Below, in pieces: positions 49,161 through 58,567 of a stretch of DNA of 64,000 nucleotides (positions are counted from its first letter, which is position 1; each line of letters begins with the position of its first letter). The position numbers were made by a program, and so were the translations under genes. The notes beneath the pieces were generated by a model, which ran no database searches, was not told the origin of the DNA, and worked only from the letters and a program-made list of their open reading frames with translations. Source of the DNA: an uncultured Muribaculaceae bacterium (GTDB lineage Bacteria > Bacteroidota > Bacteroidia > Bacteroidales > Muribaculaceae). Where the stretch lies: the NCBI GenBank assembly GCA_910578095.1, contig CAJTOZ010000002.1, forward strand, positions 78,851 to 142,850, written 5' to 3'.

Positions 49161-50227
49161 ACATAGCCGTTCTGATATCCGGCGGCGTCGACAGCGCCAT
49201 AGCTGTGCACCGGCTGCTCGAGCAGGGCCACAACCTGCACCTGTTCTACATACGCATAGCCGGCGAAAACGGCGAATGCTCGGCCGAGGAAGACATCGAG
49301 ATGTGCAACTACATAGCACGCAAATACGCATTGCCGTTCGATGTGGTGTCGCTGCACGACGAGTACTGGGACAACGTGATGCAATATGCGCTCGACACCG
49401 TGCGCCGGGGCCTCACGCCCAACCCCGACATAATGTGCAACCGCATAATCAAATTCGGATATTTTGAGCAACGCTGGGGACATGAATTCGACCGCACGGC
49501 CACAGGCCACTACGCCACCACCGTCGAACGCGACGGCAAGGTGTGGCTCGGCACCGCTGTCGACCCTGTCAAGGACCAGACCGACTTCCTCGCCCGCATC
49601 TCCTACGGGCAGCTCAGCCACCTCATGTTTCCCATAGGCGATCTTCCAAAGAGCCGCGTGCGCGAACTGGCCATCGAATGCCGCATGCCCAACGCCTACC
49701 GCAAGGACTCCCAGGGAATATGCTTCCTCGGCAAGATCAACTACAACGACTTCATCCGCCGCCATCTCGGCGAGCGGCCCGGCCCCATCATCGAGCTCGA
49801 GACCGGGCGCAAACTCGGCGAGCACCGCGGGTTCTGGTTCCACACCATCGGGCAGCGCAAGGGGCTCGGCCTCAGCGGAGGCCCATGGTATGTGGTGCGC
49901 AAGAATGTGCACGACAATGTCATATACGTGTCGCAGGGCTACGGCACCGACAAACAGTATGGCCGCACGCTCAATCTCACGGAGATGCACTACATCACCG
50001 AAAATCCATGGCCCGGCGCGACATCGGTGGAAGTGTCGTTCAAAAACCGGCACACACCGGCATTCACCCCCGGTGTTCTCACGCCTGCCGGCGACGGAGA
50101 GTTTGTGCTGGAAAGTGCAGAGCCGGTGCAAGGCATAGCTCCGGGCCAGTTTGCCGTCATCTACGACAAAAACCACACCGTGTGCATCGGTTCCGGAATC
50201 ATCACCGGTGCCCCGGTCATTCCCTGA
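49157..50227 (+). CDS. mnmA: tRNA-specific 2-thiouridylase
   Basis: Adds sulfur to U34 of Lys, Glu and Gln tRNAs. The 356-aa protein has the PP-loop SGGVDS (8-13), the catalytic Cys94 (PDIMCNRIIKF) and Cys189 in SQGICFLGKI, and the C-terminal barrel domains. Sulfur is delivered by partners not encoded here. The ATG overlaps the stop of the DUF5106 gene. Confidence 0.96.
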   Translation: MNIAVLISGGVDSAIAVHRLLEQGHNLHLFYIRIAGENGECSAEEDIEMCNYIARKYALPFDVVSLHDEYWDNVMQYALDTVRRGLTPNPDIMCNRIIKFGYFEQRWGHEFDRTATGHYATTVERDGKVWLGTAVDPVKDQTDFLARISYGQLSHLMFPIGDLPKSRVRELAIECRMPNAYRKDSQGICFLGKINYNDFIRRHLGERPGPIIELETGRKLGEHRGFWFHTIGQRKGLGLSGGPWYVVRKNVHDNVIYVSQGYGTDKQYGRTLNLTEMHYITENPWPGATSVEVSFKNRHTPAFTPGVLTPAGDGEFVLESAEPVQGIAPGQFAVIYDKNHTVCIGSGIITGAPVIP

Positions 50228-50232
50228 CACTC

Positions 50233-50835
50233 ATGGACAACGACAATCTCATTCCGCTGCGCGTCATGGGGCTGAGCTACAATCAGCTCCAGAATGGCGC
50301 CTACGCCCTTCTGCTCGCGCAGGAAGACGGCCCTTACCGTATCCCCGTGGTCATCGGCGCCCCGGAAGCCCAGTCGATAGCTATCGCCCTTGAGGGCATC
50401 ATCACCCCCCGCCCGCTCACGCACGATCTCTTCTCCACCTTCGCGCAAGCTTTCGGAGTACGGCTCACACGAGTGTTCATTTATCGTTTCGAGGACGGCA
50501 TATTCAGTTCCGAACTCACTTTCTCCGACGACATCAACACCATCACGCTCGACGCGCGCACATCCGACGCCATAGCTCTGGCCATACGTTCGGAAGCTCC
50601 CATTTTCACCACACGCGACATCCTCGACGAAACCGGCTTCATAATTGAAGAACCCGACGACGAAGGCTCGGCTGCCGAAGCCTCCCTGGACTCCGACCCG
50701 TCCGCCGAACCTCCCGAACGCAAGGAACCCTCCATCGAGGAGATGGAACAGCAGCTCCAGCAACTCATCGACAACGAGGATTATGAAGAAGCGGCACGCC
50801 TGAAAAAAATCATCGAGAGCCGAAAGCGGCAATGA
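50233..50835 (+). CDS. DUF151 (bifunctional nuclease) domain protein with UVR motif
   Basis: A 200-aa protein. Residues 1-130 match DUF151, named after a plant protein with RNase and DNase activity: LRVMGLSY, LLAQEDGPYRIPVVIGAPEAQSIAIALEG split here as EDGPYRIPVVIG and EAQSIAIALEG, TFAQAFGVRL and DARTSDAIALAIR. The C-terminal 40 residues hold a UVR motif (EMEQQLQQLIDNEDYEEAARLKK), an interaction helix pair seen in UvrB, UvrC and Clp partners. Activity is not proven for bacterial members. It follows mnmA by 5 bp. Confidence 0.9.
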   Translation: MDNDNLIPLRVMGLSYNQLQNGAYALLLAQEDGPYRIPVVIGAPEAQSIAIALEGIITPRPLTHDLFSTFAQAFGVRLTRVFIYRFEDGIFSSELTFSDDINTITLDARTSDAIALAIRSEAPIFTTRDILDETGFIIEEPDDEGSAAEASLDSDPSAEPPERKEPSIEEMEQQLQQLIDNEDYEEAARLKKIIESRKRQ

Positions 50836-50878
50836 CGGAAGCCCCGCCCCTCTATCCTGCCTGCCAAGGTCACACAAG

Positions 50879-52525
50879 ATGAAAAATAAACACACACCCT
50901 ATGCCACGCTGCTGATTGTCTTTACCATAATCTACGCAGCGGCATTCTATATGCTTTCTGCGCAGACACAATTCTACATCTATGATTATTGCTATGTGTT
51001 CCGCCACGCCCCCGACCACCTGAAGCATATTCCGGGATATGAGGCATTCTCGTTCTATACAGACCATTTCGCCGGCGTATCCCGTTTCGTGCCTCATCTG
51101 CTTGTATGGGCGGCACACCATATCGGGAAAGGATTGTTCGCCGTCGCGGCAACAGCATCATTCCTTCTGCTGGCCGTGTTGATAGTGCGGGCCGGATGCC
51201 CCGTCCGCGGCCGGCTTCTTCCACTCTCCGTGCTTTCGGCCGCGCTTATGTGGTTCGTGATGCCCGGCTTTTTTGAAGGGTTTCTATGGATGAGCGGTGC
51301 ATGCAACTATCTTTTTCCGGCCGTGCTGACAATCGCTTTCTACATCCTTTTCTCACGCGACAGCCACAATACCATCTCCTCCTATGATTACATATTCCTT
51401 CCTCTGCTGTGGCTATTCGGATTTATCGCCGGATGGACCAACGAAGGTTTTGTCGTAGGGATGGCCGCGGGATGCATTCTGTTTTTTATCGTGAGACGCG
51501 ACCTCATCACCCGCCGGCGCATAGCATTGCTGTGCGGATACATCTGCGGCGCAATCCCGTTGTGCCTGTCGCCTCTCAACACCGCGCGCCTTTTCGACAG
51601 CCATAAAGATTGTACGGGGCTATACGACCATATCCATGCCTTCGCCGTATCGGTGTATTCCATGACCAATGCCCCCCTGAGCATTACATTGGCAATACTC
51701 GCCGTGGCAGCTGTTGCAGCGACGGGGCGCCACAGGGCTCTCGGGGCCATGCGCCGCTTTGCCGCCAAGCATATCATCATACTGACTGCCTGGCTCGTAT
51801 CCGCCTTATTCATAATCATCACACGCTACACCAGCGACTACTCGAGAATACCGACCGAACTATACGCCACCGTGCTGCTTATCGCCGCGGCTTCGCGGCT
51901 GAACGCGCGCACTCTCGGCGCCCTATCGCTGCCGGCAGCGATAGTTTTGACAATAGCGGCAATGTATACATTGCCGGCTGACGCCGGCAATGCGCGGACC
52001 TACGCTTGCCTCCGCGGCAGTATTGCCCGCGGAGAGCGCGTGATTTGTTGTCGCCCCTATTCGCTGAACCGTTTCGAGCGGCGATATATCGTGCCTCTGA
52101 GCCAGTGCAGTTTCAACCACACCATAATTGGCCCGTCGAAAGATATCATTCTGAAGTATTACAACGCCGACCCGACCACCGAAATTGTTCCCTGCGAGCT
52201 CATCGGCCATCGGGGTCAGGCACTGGAGCCCGACCACATAATGCACCTGCCTTTGTGGGGAATGTACTTCATCAAGCTGCGTCCGGAAGCCGATGTCAGA
52301 GCCGTCTCGTTCATCCTCACCCCCGCTACAAAACACCGCGGAATAGCATTCCGGCCATTACGCCGGAATATAGACGCTTCAGAAATGCCTGCACAGAAAT
52401 ACACCGTCATCACCCTTCCGGACGGCACCAGGTGGCTGGGCGTTCATGAAAACAGCGCTATATCCTCCCGCGTGTCGAATATACGCATCACATGCCGCTT
52501 CAAGCATGAAGATGCCACATTTTAA
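50879..52525 (+). CDS. DUF6056-like multi-pass membrane protein
   Basis: A 548-aa protein with about 11 predicted helices spread over the first 390 residues, and a soluble periplasmic-type tail (about 390-548). MKNKHTPYATLLIVFTIIYA begins the first helix. The motif pattern (FFEGFLWMSGACNYLFP, FGFIAGWTNEGFVVG) fits DUF6056, a family related to the membrane parts of lipid-linked glycosyltransferases. Its base composition is visibly lower in G+C and uses more A/T-ending codons than its neighbours, suggesting recent acquisition or relaxed constraint. Donor or product unknown. No partner genes are adjacent. Confidence 0.7.
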   Translation: MKNKHTPYATLLIVFTIIYAAAFYMLSAQTQFYIYDYCYVFRHAPDHLKHIPGYEAFSFYTDHFAGVSRFVPHLLVWAAHHIGKGLFAVAATASFLLLAVLIVRAGCPVRGRLLPLSVLSAALMWFVMPGFFEGFLWMSGACNYLFPAVLTIAFYILFSRDSHNTISSYDYIFLPLLWLFGFIAGWTNEGFVVGMAAGCILFFIVRRDLITRRRIALLCGYICGAIPLCLSPLNTARLFDSHKDCTGLYDHIHAFAVSVYSMTNAPLSITLAILAVAAVAATGRHRALGAMRRFAAKHIIILTAWLVSALFIIITRYTSDYSRIPTELYATVLLIAAASRLNARTLGALSLPAAIVLTIAAMYTLPADAGNARTYACLRGSIARGERVICCRPYSLNRFERRYIVPLSQCSFNHTIIGPSKDIILKYYNADPTTEIVPCELIGHRGQALEPDHIMHLPLWGMYFIKLRPEADVRAVSFILTPATKHRGIAFRPLRRNIDASEMPAQKYTVITLPDGTRWLGVHENSAISSRVSNIRITCRFKHEDATF

Positions 52526-52558
52526 CCGCTAAAACTTCCGCCATTCGCACAAAATCAT

Positions 52559-52566
52559 TACCTTTG
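52559..52566 (+). promoter_or_regulatory. -7 box of the MFS gene
   Basis: TACCTTTG on the plus strand, 24 bp before the start codon. Confidence 0.55.
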
Positions 52567-52590
52567 CATAAATTATAAACAACCACTATC

Positions 52591-53928
52591 ATGAAAGCTA
52601 TCAAGACGCGCCTTGCCGCCCTCGGATTCCTGGAATTTGCCGTATGGGGCACCTATTTAGTGTCAATCGGCCTGTATCTAAGTTCCGTCGGGCTCGGCGA
52701 TTACATCTTCTGGTTCTATACCATGCAGGGTATCGTATCGCTATTCATGCCCGGAATCGTGGGCATGGTGGCCGACCGTTTCATTCCCGCACAGAAAATG
52801 TTCAGTCTCTGCCACCTTATCGCAGGCTCGTTCATGATGGCCGCCGGATGGTATGCCATGCAGGCCGGCTCGGAGGTGCAGTTCGGTCCCCTTTTCGCAT
52901 TGTACTCTGTGTCGGTGGCATTCTTTATGCCTACCATCGGCCTCAACAACTCTGTGGCCTTCAACGCCCTCGGCAAGGCCGGTCTCGACACTGTGAAGCA
53001 TTTCCCTCCCATTCGAGTATTCGGCACTGTCGGATTCATCGCAGCCGAATGGTTTGTGAACTTTGTTAAAATCGACGGTGTGGCCATCTCCAACTCCTAC
53101 ACCCAGCTCCTTGCGTGCGGTATTGTGAGCCTCGTTCTTGCCGCCTACGCCCTCACCATGCCTGCCTGCCCTGTCAACCGCGCTTCCGGAGGCAGCCTCG
53201 CCGATGCTCTCGGTCTGAAGGCGTTCAAGCTTTTCAAAGACCGCAAGATGGCCATCTTCTTCATATTCTCGATGCTACTCGGTGTATCGCTCCAGATCAC
53301 CAACAGCTACGGCTCCACTTTCATCGAACACTTCAAGAACATCGCACAATACGCCGACGACTTCTTCGCATCCAACTCCGTATTCCTCATCTCCTTGTCG
53401 CAATGCAGCGAGGCTCTGTGCATACTGCTCATCCCGGTGTGCCTGCGCAAATTCGGCATAAAAGGCGTAATGCTGATTGCCATGACGGCCTGGGTGCTCC
53501 GTTTCGGCTTCTTCGGTCTCGGCGACACCAGCACCTCCGGCGTGGGACTGCTCATGCTCTCCTGCGTGGTCTACGGCGTGGCCTTCGACTTTTTCAACGT
53601 CAGCGGTGGCCTGTACGTCGACCAGCAGACATCGCCCGAGATGCGTTCTTCCGCCCAAGGCCTGTTCATGATAATGACCAACGGCATCGGTGCCTCGCTC
53701 GGCACATGGATAGCCGGCACGTTCATCATCAACAAAAAGGTGTTCGCACCCGGCCTGGACGCCGTGCAGCAGCTTGACGGATGGCGCGAATCGTGGTTTA
53801 TATTCGCCGCGTATGCTCTTGTAGTCACTATCCTCTTCTTCTTCATCTTCAAGAACCCCACCACCGACAAAACAGAGGCCCGCGCCGAGATGAAAGAAGC
53901 TGAAGACACGCTTCCCGAAAACGTCTGA
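52591..53928 (+). CDS. MFS nucleoside permease (NupG-like)
   Basis: A 445-aa transporter with 12 predicted membrane helices. The N-terminus (LGFLEFAVWGTYLVSIGLYL) and GIVSLFMPGIVGMVADRF follow the pattern of the NupG/XapB branch of the major facilitator superfamily, which imports nucleosides with protons. The conserved helix-4 GTVGFIAAEW with RVFGT is seen near residues 145-155. Substrate is inferred from family likeness. It has its own promoter and a 16-bp gap to rsmE. Confidence 0.88.
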   Translation: MKAIKTRLAALGFLEFAVWGTYLVSIGLYLSSVGLGDYIFWFYTMQGIVSLFMPGIVGMVADRFIPAQKMFSLCHLIAGSFMMAAGWYAMQAGSEVQFGPLFALYSVSVAFFMPTIGLNNSVAFNALGKAGLDTVKHFPPIRVFGTVGFIAAEWFVNFVKIDGVAISNSYTQLLACGIVSLVLAAYALTMPACPVNRASGGSLADALGLKAFKLFKDRKMAIFFIFSMLLGVSLQITNSYGSTFIEHFKNIAQYADDFFASNSVFLISLSQCSEALCILLIPVCLRKFGIKGVMLIAMTAWVLRFGFFGLGDTSTSGVGLLMLSCVVYGVAFDFFNVSGGLYVDQQTSPEMRSSAQGLFMIMTNGIGASLGTWIAGTFIINKKVFAPGLDAVQQLDGWRESWFIFAAYALVVTILFFFIFKNPTTDKTEARAEMKEAEDTLPENV

Positions 53929-53944
53929 TGCTCCACCTGATACG

Positions 53945-54661
53945 ATGATACAGTTCTACGCTCCCGACATAGCCACCGAGCCCACCTTGCCAGAAAGCGA
54001 TTCGCAGCACTGCGTGCGAGTGTTGCGAATGCGCGAGGGGGACGCCGTGCAAGTGGTCGACGGGAGCGGCCATCGCTACCATTGCCACATAGCCATTGCC
54101 CATAGCAAGCGCACCCTGCTTGCCATTGACAGCGTCGAGGAGCAGCCACGGGTGTGGCCGGCCGACATAGCCGTGGCAGTCGCACCCACAAAGCACACCG
54201 ACCGCATGGAGTGGCTGGTGGAGAAACTGGTGGAAATAGGCATAGACCGTATCACCCCGCTCCGGTGCGCGCGCTCCGAGCGCCGCGATATAAACACCGA
54301 GCGCCTGCGCAAGATAGCCGTGGCAGCCATGAAGCAGTCGCTGAAAGCCATCTTGCCACGCATCGACGACATCACCCCCATCGCGGCCTACCTTGCCGAA
54401 GCCGCCGCACCGGGCGAACAGCGCTTCATAGGATATTGCGACGACGCTGTGGAGCGCCGCCTTCTGGCACGCTCCTATTCTCCCGGCGCCCCCGTGCGCA
54501 TACTCATCGGGCCCGAAGGCGATTTCACACCCGACGAGGTGGCTGGCGCCATCGGCTCCGGCTACATCCCCGTCACTATGGGCGACAACCGCCTGCGCAC
54601 CGAAACCGCCGCCCTCGTGGGCTGCGACACCATCCATATCGTCAACCAACTGATGAAATGA
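53945..54661 (+). CDS. rsmE: 16S rRNA m3U1498 methyltransferase
   Basis: A 238-aa SPOUT methyltransferase with an N-terminal PUA-like barrel (MIQFYAPDIATEPTLPE, HCVRVLRMREGDAVQVVDG) and the knotted SAM-binding domain ending ILIGPEGDFTPDEV and LRTETAALVG. It methylates U1498 in the 30S subunit. Starts 16 bp after the MFS gene; its stop overlaps the kdsA start (ATGA). Confidence 0.95.
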   Translation: MIQFYAPDIATEPTLPESDSQHCVRVLRMREGDAVQVVDGSGHRYHCHIAIAHSKRTLLAIDSVEEQPRVWPADIAVAVAPTKHTDRMEWLVEKLVEIGIDRITPLRCARSERRDINTERLRKIAVAAMKQSLKAILPRIDDITPIAAYLAEAAAPGEQRFIGYCDDAVERRLLARSYSPGAPVRILIGPEGDFTPDEVAGAIGSGYIPVTMGDNRLRTETAALVGCDTIHIVNQLMK

Positions 54662-55491
54662 CAACTTCGGAATATCTCAAATCATCGCCCTGCTCCAATT
54701 TCTTCCTGCTGGCCGGCCCTTGCGTAATCGAAGGCCGGCAGATGGCCCTCGACATCGCCCGTGAGATAGCGCCGGTATGTGCCGAGCTCGGCATTCCCTA
54801 CGTGTTCAAGGGCTCCTACCGCAAAGCCAACCGCTCCCGCATCGACTCTTTCCGCGGCATCGGCGACATAGAGGCTCTGGAAATACTCGCACAAGTGCGG
54901 GAAGAGACGGGCGTGCCCGTCGTCACCGACATCCATAGCGCGCAGGAGGCTGAAACCGCAGCCCGCTATGTCGATATCCTCCAGATTCCGGCATTCCTGT
55001 GCCGCCAGACCGACCTTCTGGAAGCGGCAGCCGCCACCGGACGCATGGTCAACATCAAAAAAGGACAATTTCTCGCACCGGAAGCCATGCAGTTTGCCGT
55101 CGACAAGGTGCTGCGCTGCGGCAATCCACAGGTAGCCGTCACCGAACGCGGCACCACATTCGGCTACACCGATCTTGTTGTCGACTTCCGTGGCATTCCT
55201 GCCATGCAAGCACTCGACGTGCCTGTGATACTCGATTGCACCCACTCCCTGCAGCAGCCCAACCAGGCCTCGGGGGTGACAGGAGGCCGTCCGGCCCTCA
55301 TCGAGACCATCGCCCGCTGCGGCATAGCTGCCGGAGCCGACGGTCTGTTCATAGAGACACACCCCACCCCGGAAAACGCCCTCAGCGACGGCAAGAACAT
55401 GTTGCCCCTCGACCGCCTTCCGGGCCTGCTGCGACGTCTCACATCCATTCGAACCACAATCAACAGCATAAATGAACCACTCCATCCGTAA
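54658..55491 (+). CDS. kdsA: 3-deoxy-8-phosphooctulonate synthase (KDO8P synthase)
   Basis: A 277-aa TIM-barrel enzyme that joins phosphoenolpyruvate and arabinose 5-phosphate for lipopolysaccharide KDO. Motifs: LLAGPCVIEG, FKGSYRKANRS, TDIHSAQEAE, NIKKGQFLAPEAM, VTERGTTFGY, and DCTHSLQQPN. A longer open frame starting at 54154 runs through rsmE in another frame and is rejected. The start overlaps the rsmE stop by 4 bp; its last 20 bp overlap the TPR gene. Confidence 0.97.
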   Translation: MTTSEYLKSSPCSNFFLLAGPCVIEGRQMALDIAREIAPVCAELGIPYVFKGSYRKANRSRIDSFRGIGDIEALEILAQVREETGVPVVTDIHSAQEAETAARYVDILQIPAFLCRQTDLLEAAAATGRMVNIKKGQFLAPEAMQFAVDKVLRCGNPQVAVTERGTTFGYTDLVVDFRGIPAMQALDVPVILDCTHSLQQPNQASGVTGGRPALIETIARCGIAAGADGLFIETHPTPENALSDGKNMLPLDRLPGLLRRLTSIRTTINSINEPLHP

Positions 55492-57094
55492 GTTCCTGAT
55501 AGGAGCCTGCATAGTGGCTGCTGCTGCAGCCCCGGCCGACGCCCAGCGCCAGCGCAAGACTATCAACAACCCTGTGACACAGGCTGTGTTCCGCGTCTAT
55601 GCCGAGCAGCTTGAAGCCAACCCCAAGAATTACGACACACTGTTCCGGCGTGCCAACGACTATTATCATTTCGACGAATTCCGGCGTGCGCTCGACGATG
55701 TGAACCGCGCCATTGAGTGCACCCCCGCACGCGAGAGCGACTATCTCTTCCGCGAGCACATGCTGCGCGCATCAATCTACATCAAGACCGGACGCCGCGA
55801 ACTCGCGCTGCCCGACCTGGAAAAGGCCGCAGCACTGCAGCCATCGTCGCAGCAGGTGCTCGCACTGAAGGCTTCCACAGAGCTGGAACTCGGCAAACTC
55901 GCCGATGCGAAAGCCGACTATCAGCGCCTGCAGCGCCTGAACCTGCGCAACACAGAGGCTCCGCTCGGTCTCGCACGCATAGCCATGCAGGAAAACAACC
56001 TCGGCATGGCCAACGACTATCTTGAGCAGGCCGTGGCCCTCGACCCTTCAAACCCCGACATATATGTGCGCCGCGCAAGAGTGCGCCGTCAGATGGGACA
56101 ATCGCAGGCAGCCGTCGACGACCTTCTGCTCGCCCTGGGCACACATGGCGACACACAGCCGGTGATCGATGCCCTCATGGAGTTCAGCCACTCCGACTAT
56201 CCCGCAACGATCGCATCGCTGAGCAACGCCGTGGCGCAGGTGCCCGACAACGGTATGTACCGCTATCTGCGCGCATCTATAGAGAAGGAGCACGCCCACT
56301 ACCTTGACGCGCTCACCGACTACCAGTACATCATTGACAACCGTCTCGATGACTACCGCGGCATCTACGGCTCCATAGCTGAATGCCAGTTTGCCCTCGC
56401 CGACCTCGACGGCGCTCTCAACAACGTGGAATATGCCCTTGCCTCAGTGCACAACAACGGCCCCTACCATCTGTTGCGCGCACGCATCCTCCGCCATAAA
56501 GGGCAACTACCTCAGGCCCTTCAGGCCTCGGCCGATGCACTCGCAGCAATGCCCGACAACGGCGATGCACTCGCGGAAATGGCATTATGCTACGCCGCTC
56601 AGGACAATACCGACGAAGCTATGAAGCTGCTCGGCGAAGCATCGATGAATCACGCGGAAGAACCCCTGTTCTATCTCCTGCGTGCTTCAATCCTTGAGGA
56701 TCAGATGAAGCAGCCTTCGGCAGCGCGAGGTCTCTACCAGCGTGTGGCTTCGCTCAATGCCTCCCCCGAAAAGCCGCTTCAGTCGCTCGCCGCATTCGCA
56801 CGTCTCTTTGCCGGCACCGACACAGGCACGCTCAACTCCGAGGTGGAAAAAGAACTTGCCGCCACATCCGATTCCGACGGACGCGTCAACTACCTCGCAG
56901 CATGCTATTTCGCCCAAGCCGGCGACAACGACCGGGCACTTTCAGCAGCCGAGAAGGCCCTCAAAGCCGGATACGCCAATCTTTATGACTGGACAGAGTA
57001 CTCCGACGGACGCGTCAACTGCGCTCCCCTGCGCGACGACCTCCGCTTCCTCAATCTGCTGCACCGCAACAAATCCTTGTTTTCAAAGGACTGA
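55472..57094 (+). CDS. Tetratricopeptide repeat protein, exported
   Basis: A 540-aa protein with a signal peptide (MNHSIRKFLIGACIVAAAAAPADA) and about twelve TPR units through most of its length (for example DYYHFDEFRRALDDVNRAIE, KAALQPSS, LARIAMQENNLGMANDYLEQA). It has no catalytic domain and is probably a scaffold in the periplasm. Start overlaps the kdsA end by 20 bp, so it may be coupled to lipopolysaccharide synthesis by transcription, though a functional link is only inference. Confidence 0.85.
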   Translation: MNHSIRKFLIGACIVAAAAAPADAQRQRKTINNPVTQAVFRVYAEQLEANPKNYDTLFRRANDYYHFDEFRRALDDVNRAIECTPARESDYLFREHMLRASIYIKTGRRELALPDLEKAAALQPSSQQVLALKASTELELGKLADAKADYQRLQRLNLRNTEAPLGLARIAMQENNLGMANDYLEQAVALDPSNPDIYVRRARVRRQMGQSQAAVDDLLLALGTHGDTQPVIDALMEFSHSDYPATIASLSNAVAQVPDNGMYRYLRASIEKEHAHYLDALTDYQYIIDNRLDDYRGIYGSIAECQFALADLDGALNNVEYALASVHNNGPYHLLRARILRHKGQLPQALQASADALAAMPDNGDALAEMALCYAAQDNTDEAMKLLGEASMNHAEEPLFYLLRASILEDQMKQPSAARGLYQRVASLNASPEKPLQSLAAFARLFAGTDTGTLNSEVEKELAATSDSDGRVNYLAACYFAQAGDNDRALSAAEKALKAGYANLYDWTEYSDGRVNCAPLRDDLRFLNLLHRNKSLFSKD

Positions 57095-57112
57095 TCCCAG
57101 GCTTCTGTAATA

Positions 57113-57152
57113 CCAAGCGCGGCGCCCTTTTCACATTGGGCGCCGCGCTTGG
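57113..57152. terminator. Bidirectional 15-bp perfect hairpin
   Basis: CCAAGCGCGGCGCCC (57113-57127) and GGGCGCCGCGCTTGG (57138-57152) with a 10-nt loop lie between the convergent TPR and flavodoxin genes, followed by TATTATTT on the plus strand. Confidence 0.8.
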
Positions 57153-57168
57153 TATTATTTATGTTCCA

Positions 57169-57669
57169 CTATTCGGTGGCAATCTTCTCTGTCCAGGCTT
57201 TGATGCGGGCCTCGCTCATTTCAGGATGATTCACATAATCGAGCAGAAGGCCGGCATACACTCCGGGAGCGATCTCGGCCGCACTGTCGTCGAACACATA
57301 GCCACGGGCATCGAATTCGCCTATCTGCACCGCGCCCGTATGCGACATGGCGCGGGCCATATCGCCCACAGCGCTGCAGAACGTACGTGCCATGGTGTCG
57401 TCGCCGGTGCCGAAGAATGCGAGTTTATGGCCCTGCAGGTCAAGAGCCTGCGCACCGTCTATAAAATCCGACATATAGGCCTGCATATCGCCGGCAGCAT
57501 AGGTGGGCGAACCCAGAATGGCCACTTCGTAATCCCCGAGCGCGGCAGGACCGGTGGAGGCTACATTGTGGAGATCGGCTTCGGCCACACCGAGAGCTTT
57601 GGCTATAGCACGCGCGGCTTCGGCCGTACGTCCGGTGCTTGATGCATAGAAAATACCGTATTTTTTCAT
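57169..57669 (-). CDS. fldA: Flavodoxin
   Basis: A 166-aa FMN-binding electron carrier: phosphate loop ASSTGRTAEAARAIA (9-23), LGSPTYAAGDMQ in the isoalloxazine loop, FFGTGDDTMARTFCSAVGDM and FDARGYVFDDS. It carries low-potential electrons to reductases, and often replaces ferredoxin under iron limitation. Single minus-strand gene with the terminator behind. Confidence 0.93.
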   Translation of the reverse strand: MKKYGIFYASSTGRTAEAARAIAKALGVAEADLHNVASTGPAALGDYEVAILGSPTYAAGDMQAYMSDFIDGAQALDLQGHKLAFFGTGDDTMARTFCSAVGDMARAMSHTGAVQIGEFDARGYVFDDSAAEIAPGVYAGLLLDYVNHPEMSEARIKAWTEKIATE

Positions 57670-57856
57670 CTTGGACAGAATTTACATTATTATATAGCTG
57701 TTTGGAATTTCTTATTATAAAACAAGGGATATCGCGCAAGGGTTCGGGCCCGACAGCCTAAAATACCGCATAAATCCATCAATACTTTTTTTGTGTTTTT
57801 GGGCAGTTTTTAGGTTTTTTGTAGCAATGGAGCCATATCGTGTGTAAAAAAAATAT

Positions 57857-57864
57857 TATCTTTG
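57857..57864 (+). promoter_or_regulatory. -7 box of the LysE to epimerase cluster
   Basis: TATCTTTG on the plus strand, 27 bp before the LysE gene start; no clear TTTG at -33. Confidence 0.55.
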
Positions 57865-57891
57865 CTTGATTGAACTTGTCGGCAACAAAGG

Positions 57892-58551
57892 ATGGAGCAA
57901 CTGCTGTACATACTTCCACGCGGCTTTCTCATCGGCGTACTGATATCGGCGCCTATGGGCCCGATAGGCATGCTCGTGATACAGCGCACGTTGAGCAAAG
58001 GCCGCTGGCCCGGCATGTTCACCGGCGTCGGGGCCAGCGTGAGCGATCTGCTCTATTGCCTTCTCACCGGATTCGGCATCAGCTTCATCACCGACATGAT
58101 CGACCGCCACCAGCTGATGCTGCAGATAGTGGGAGGCATAGTGCTCGGAGCCTTCGGGCTGTATCTGTTCCGCAAAAACCCCACGCGCTCGCTCAAGGCC
58201 GCCGATGGCGAAGCCGTGCGGCGCAGCGGCGGCACATATTGGGGCGACCTCGTGAGCGGCTTTCTCCTCACCGTGAGCAATCCGTTGATTCTGTTCTTCA
58301 TAATCGGTCTGTTTGCCCGCTTCAACTTCATCCTGCCTGAGTTCGGCGTCCACCACTACATCCTGGCCTATCTTACCATTCTCGGAGGAGCCATGGCCTG
58401 GTGGTATGGTGTGACATATCTTGTCAACAAACTGCGCAGGCGCTTCAATGTGCGCTCGCTCTGGCTCTTCAACCGCATAATAGCCGCCATTCTCATCGGT
58501 ATGGCAGCCGTGGGTGTAGGGCTGGCCCTAAAACATTATCTTCTCGTCTGA
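57892..58551 (+). CDS. LysE family amino acid exporter
   Basis: A 219-aa membrane protein with six helices and the LysE/RhtB signature: FLIGVLISAPMGPIGMLVIQRTLSKGRWPGMFTG (shown here as GVLISAPMGPIG and GRWPGMFTG), ASVSDLLYCLL, and SNPLILFFIIGLFA. It exports amino acids. It begins the cluster that ends with the dipeptide epimerase and may export amino acids released from peptides (inference). The CBM9-like gene follows 16 bp later. Confidence 0.87.
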   Translation: MEQLLYILPRGFLIGVLISAPMGPIGMLVIQRTLSKGRWPGMFTGVGASVSDLLYCLLTGFGISFITDMIDRHQLMLQIVGGIVLGAFGLYLFRKNPTRSLKAADGEAVRRSGGTYWGDLVSGFLLTVSNPLILFFIIGLFARFNFILPEFGVHHYILAYLTILGGAMAWWYGVTYLVNKLRRRFNVRSLWLFNRIIAAILIGMAAVGVGLALKHYLLV

Positions 58552-58567
58552 TTCCATTAACCCACCC

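Noticed and set aside
54154..55491. Longer version (445 aa) of kdsA
   Set aside because: The first 168 codons run through rsmE in another frame. The ATG at 54658 gives the normal KdsA length.
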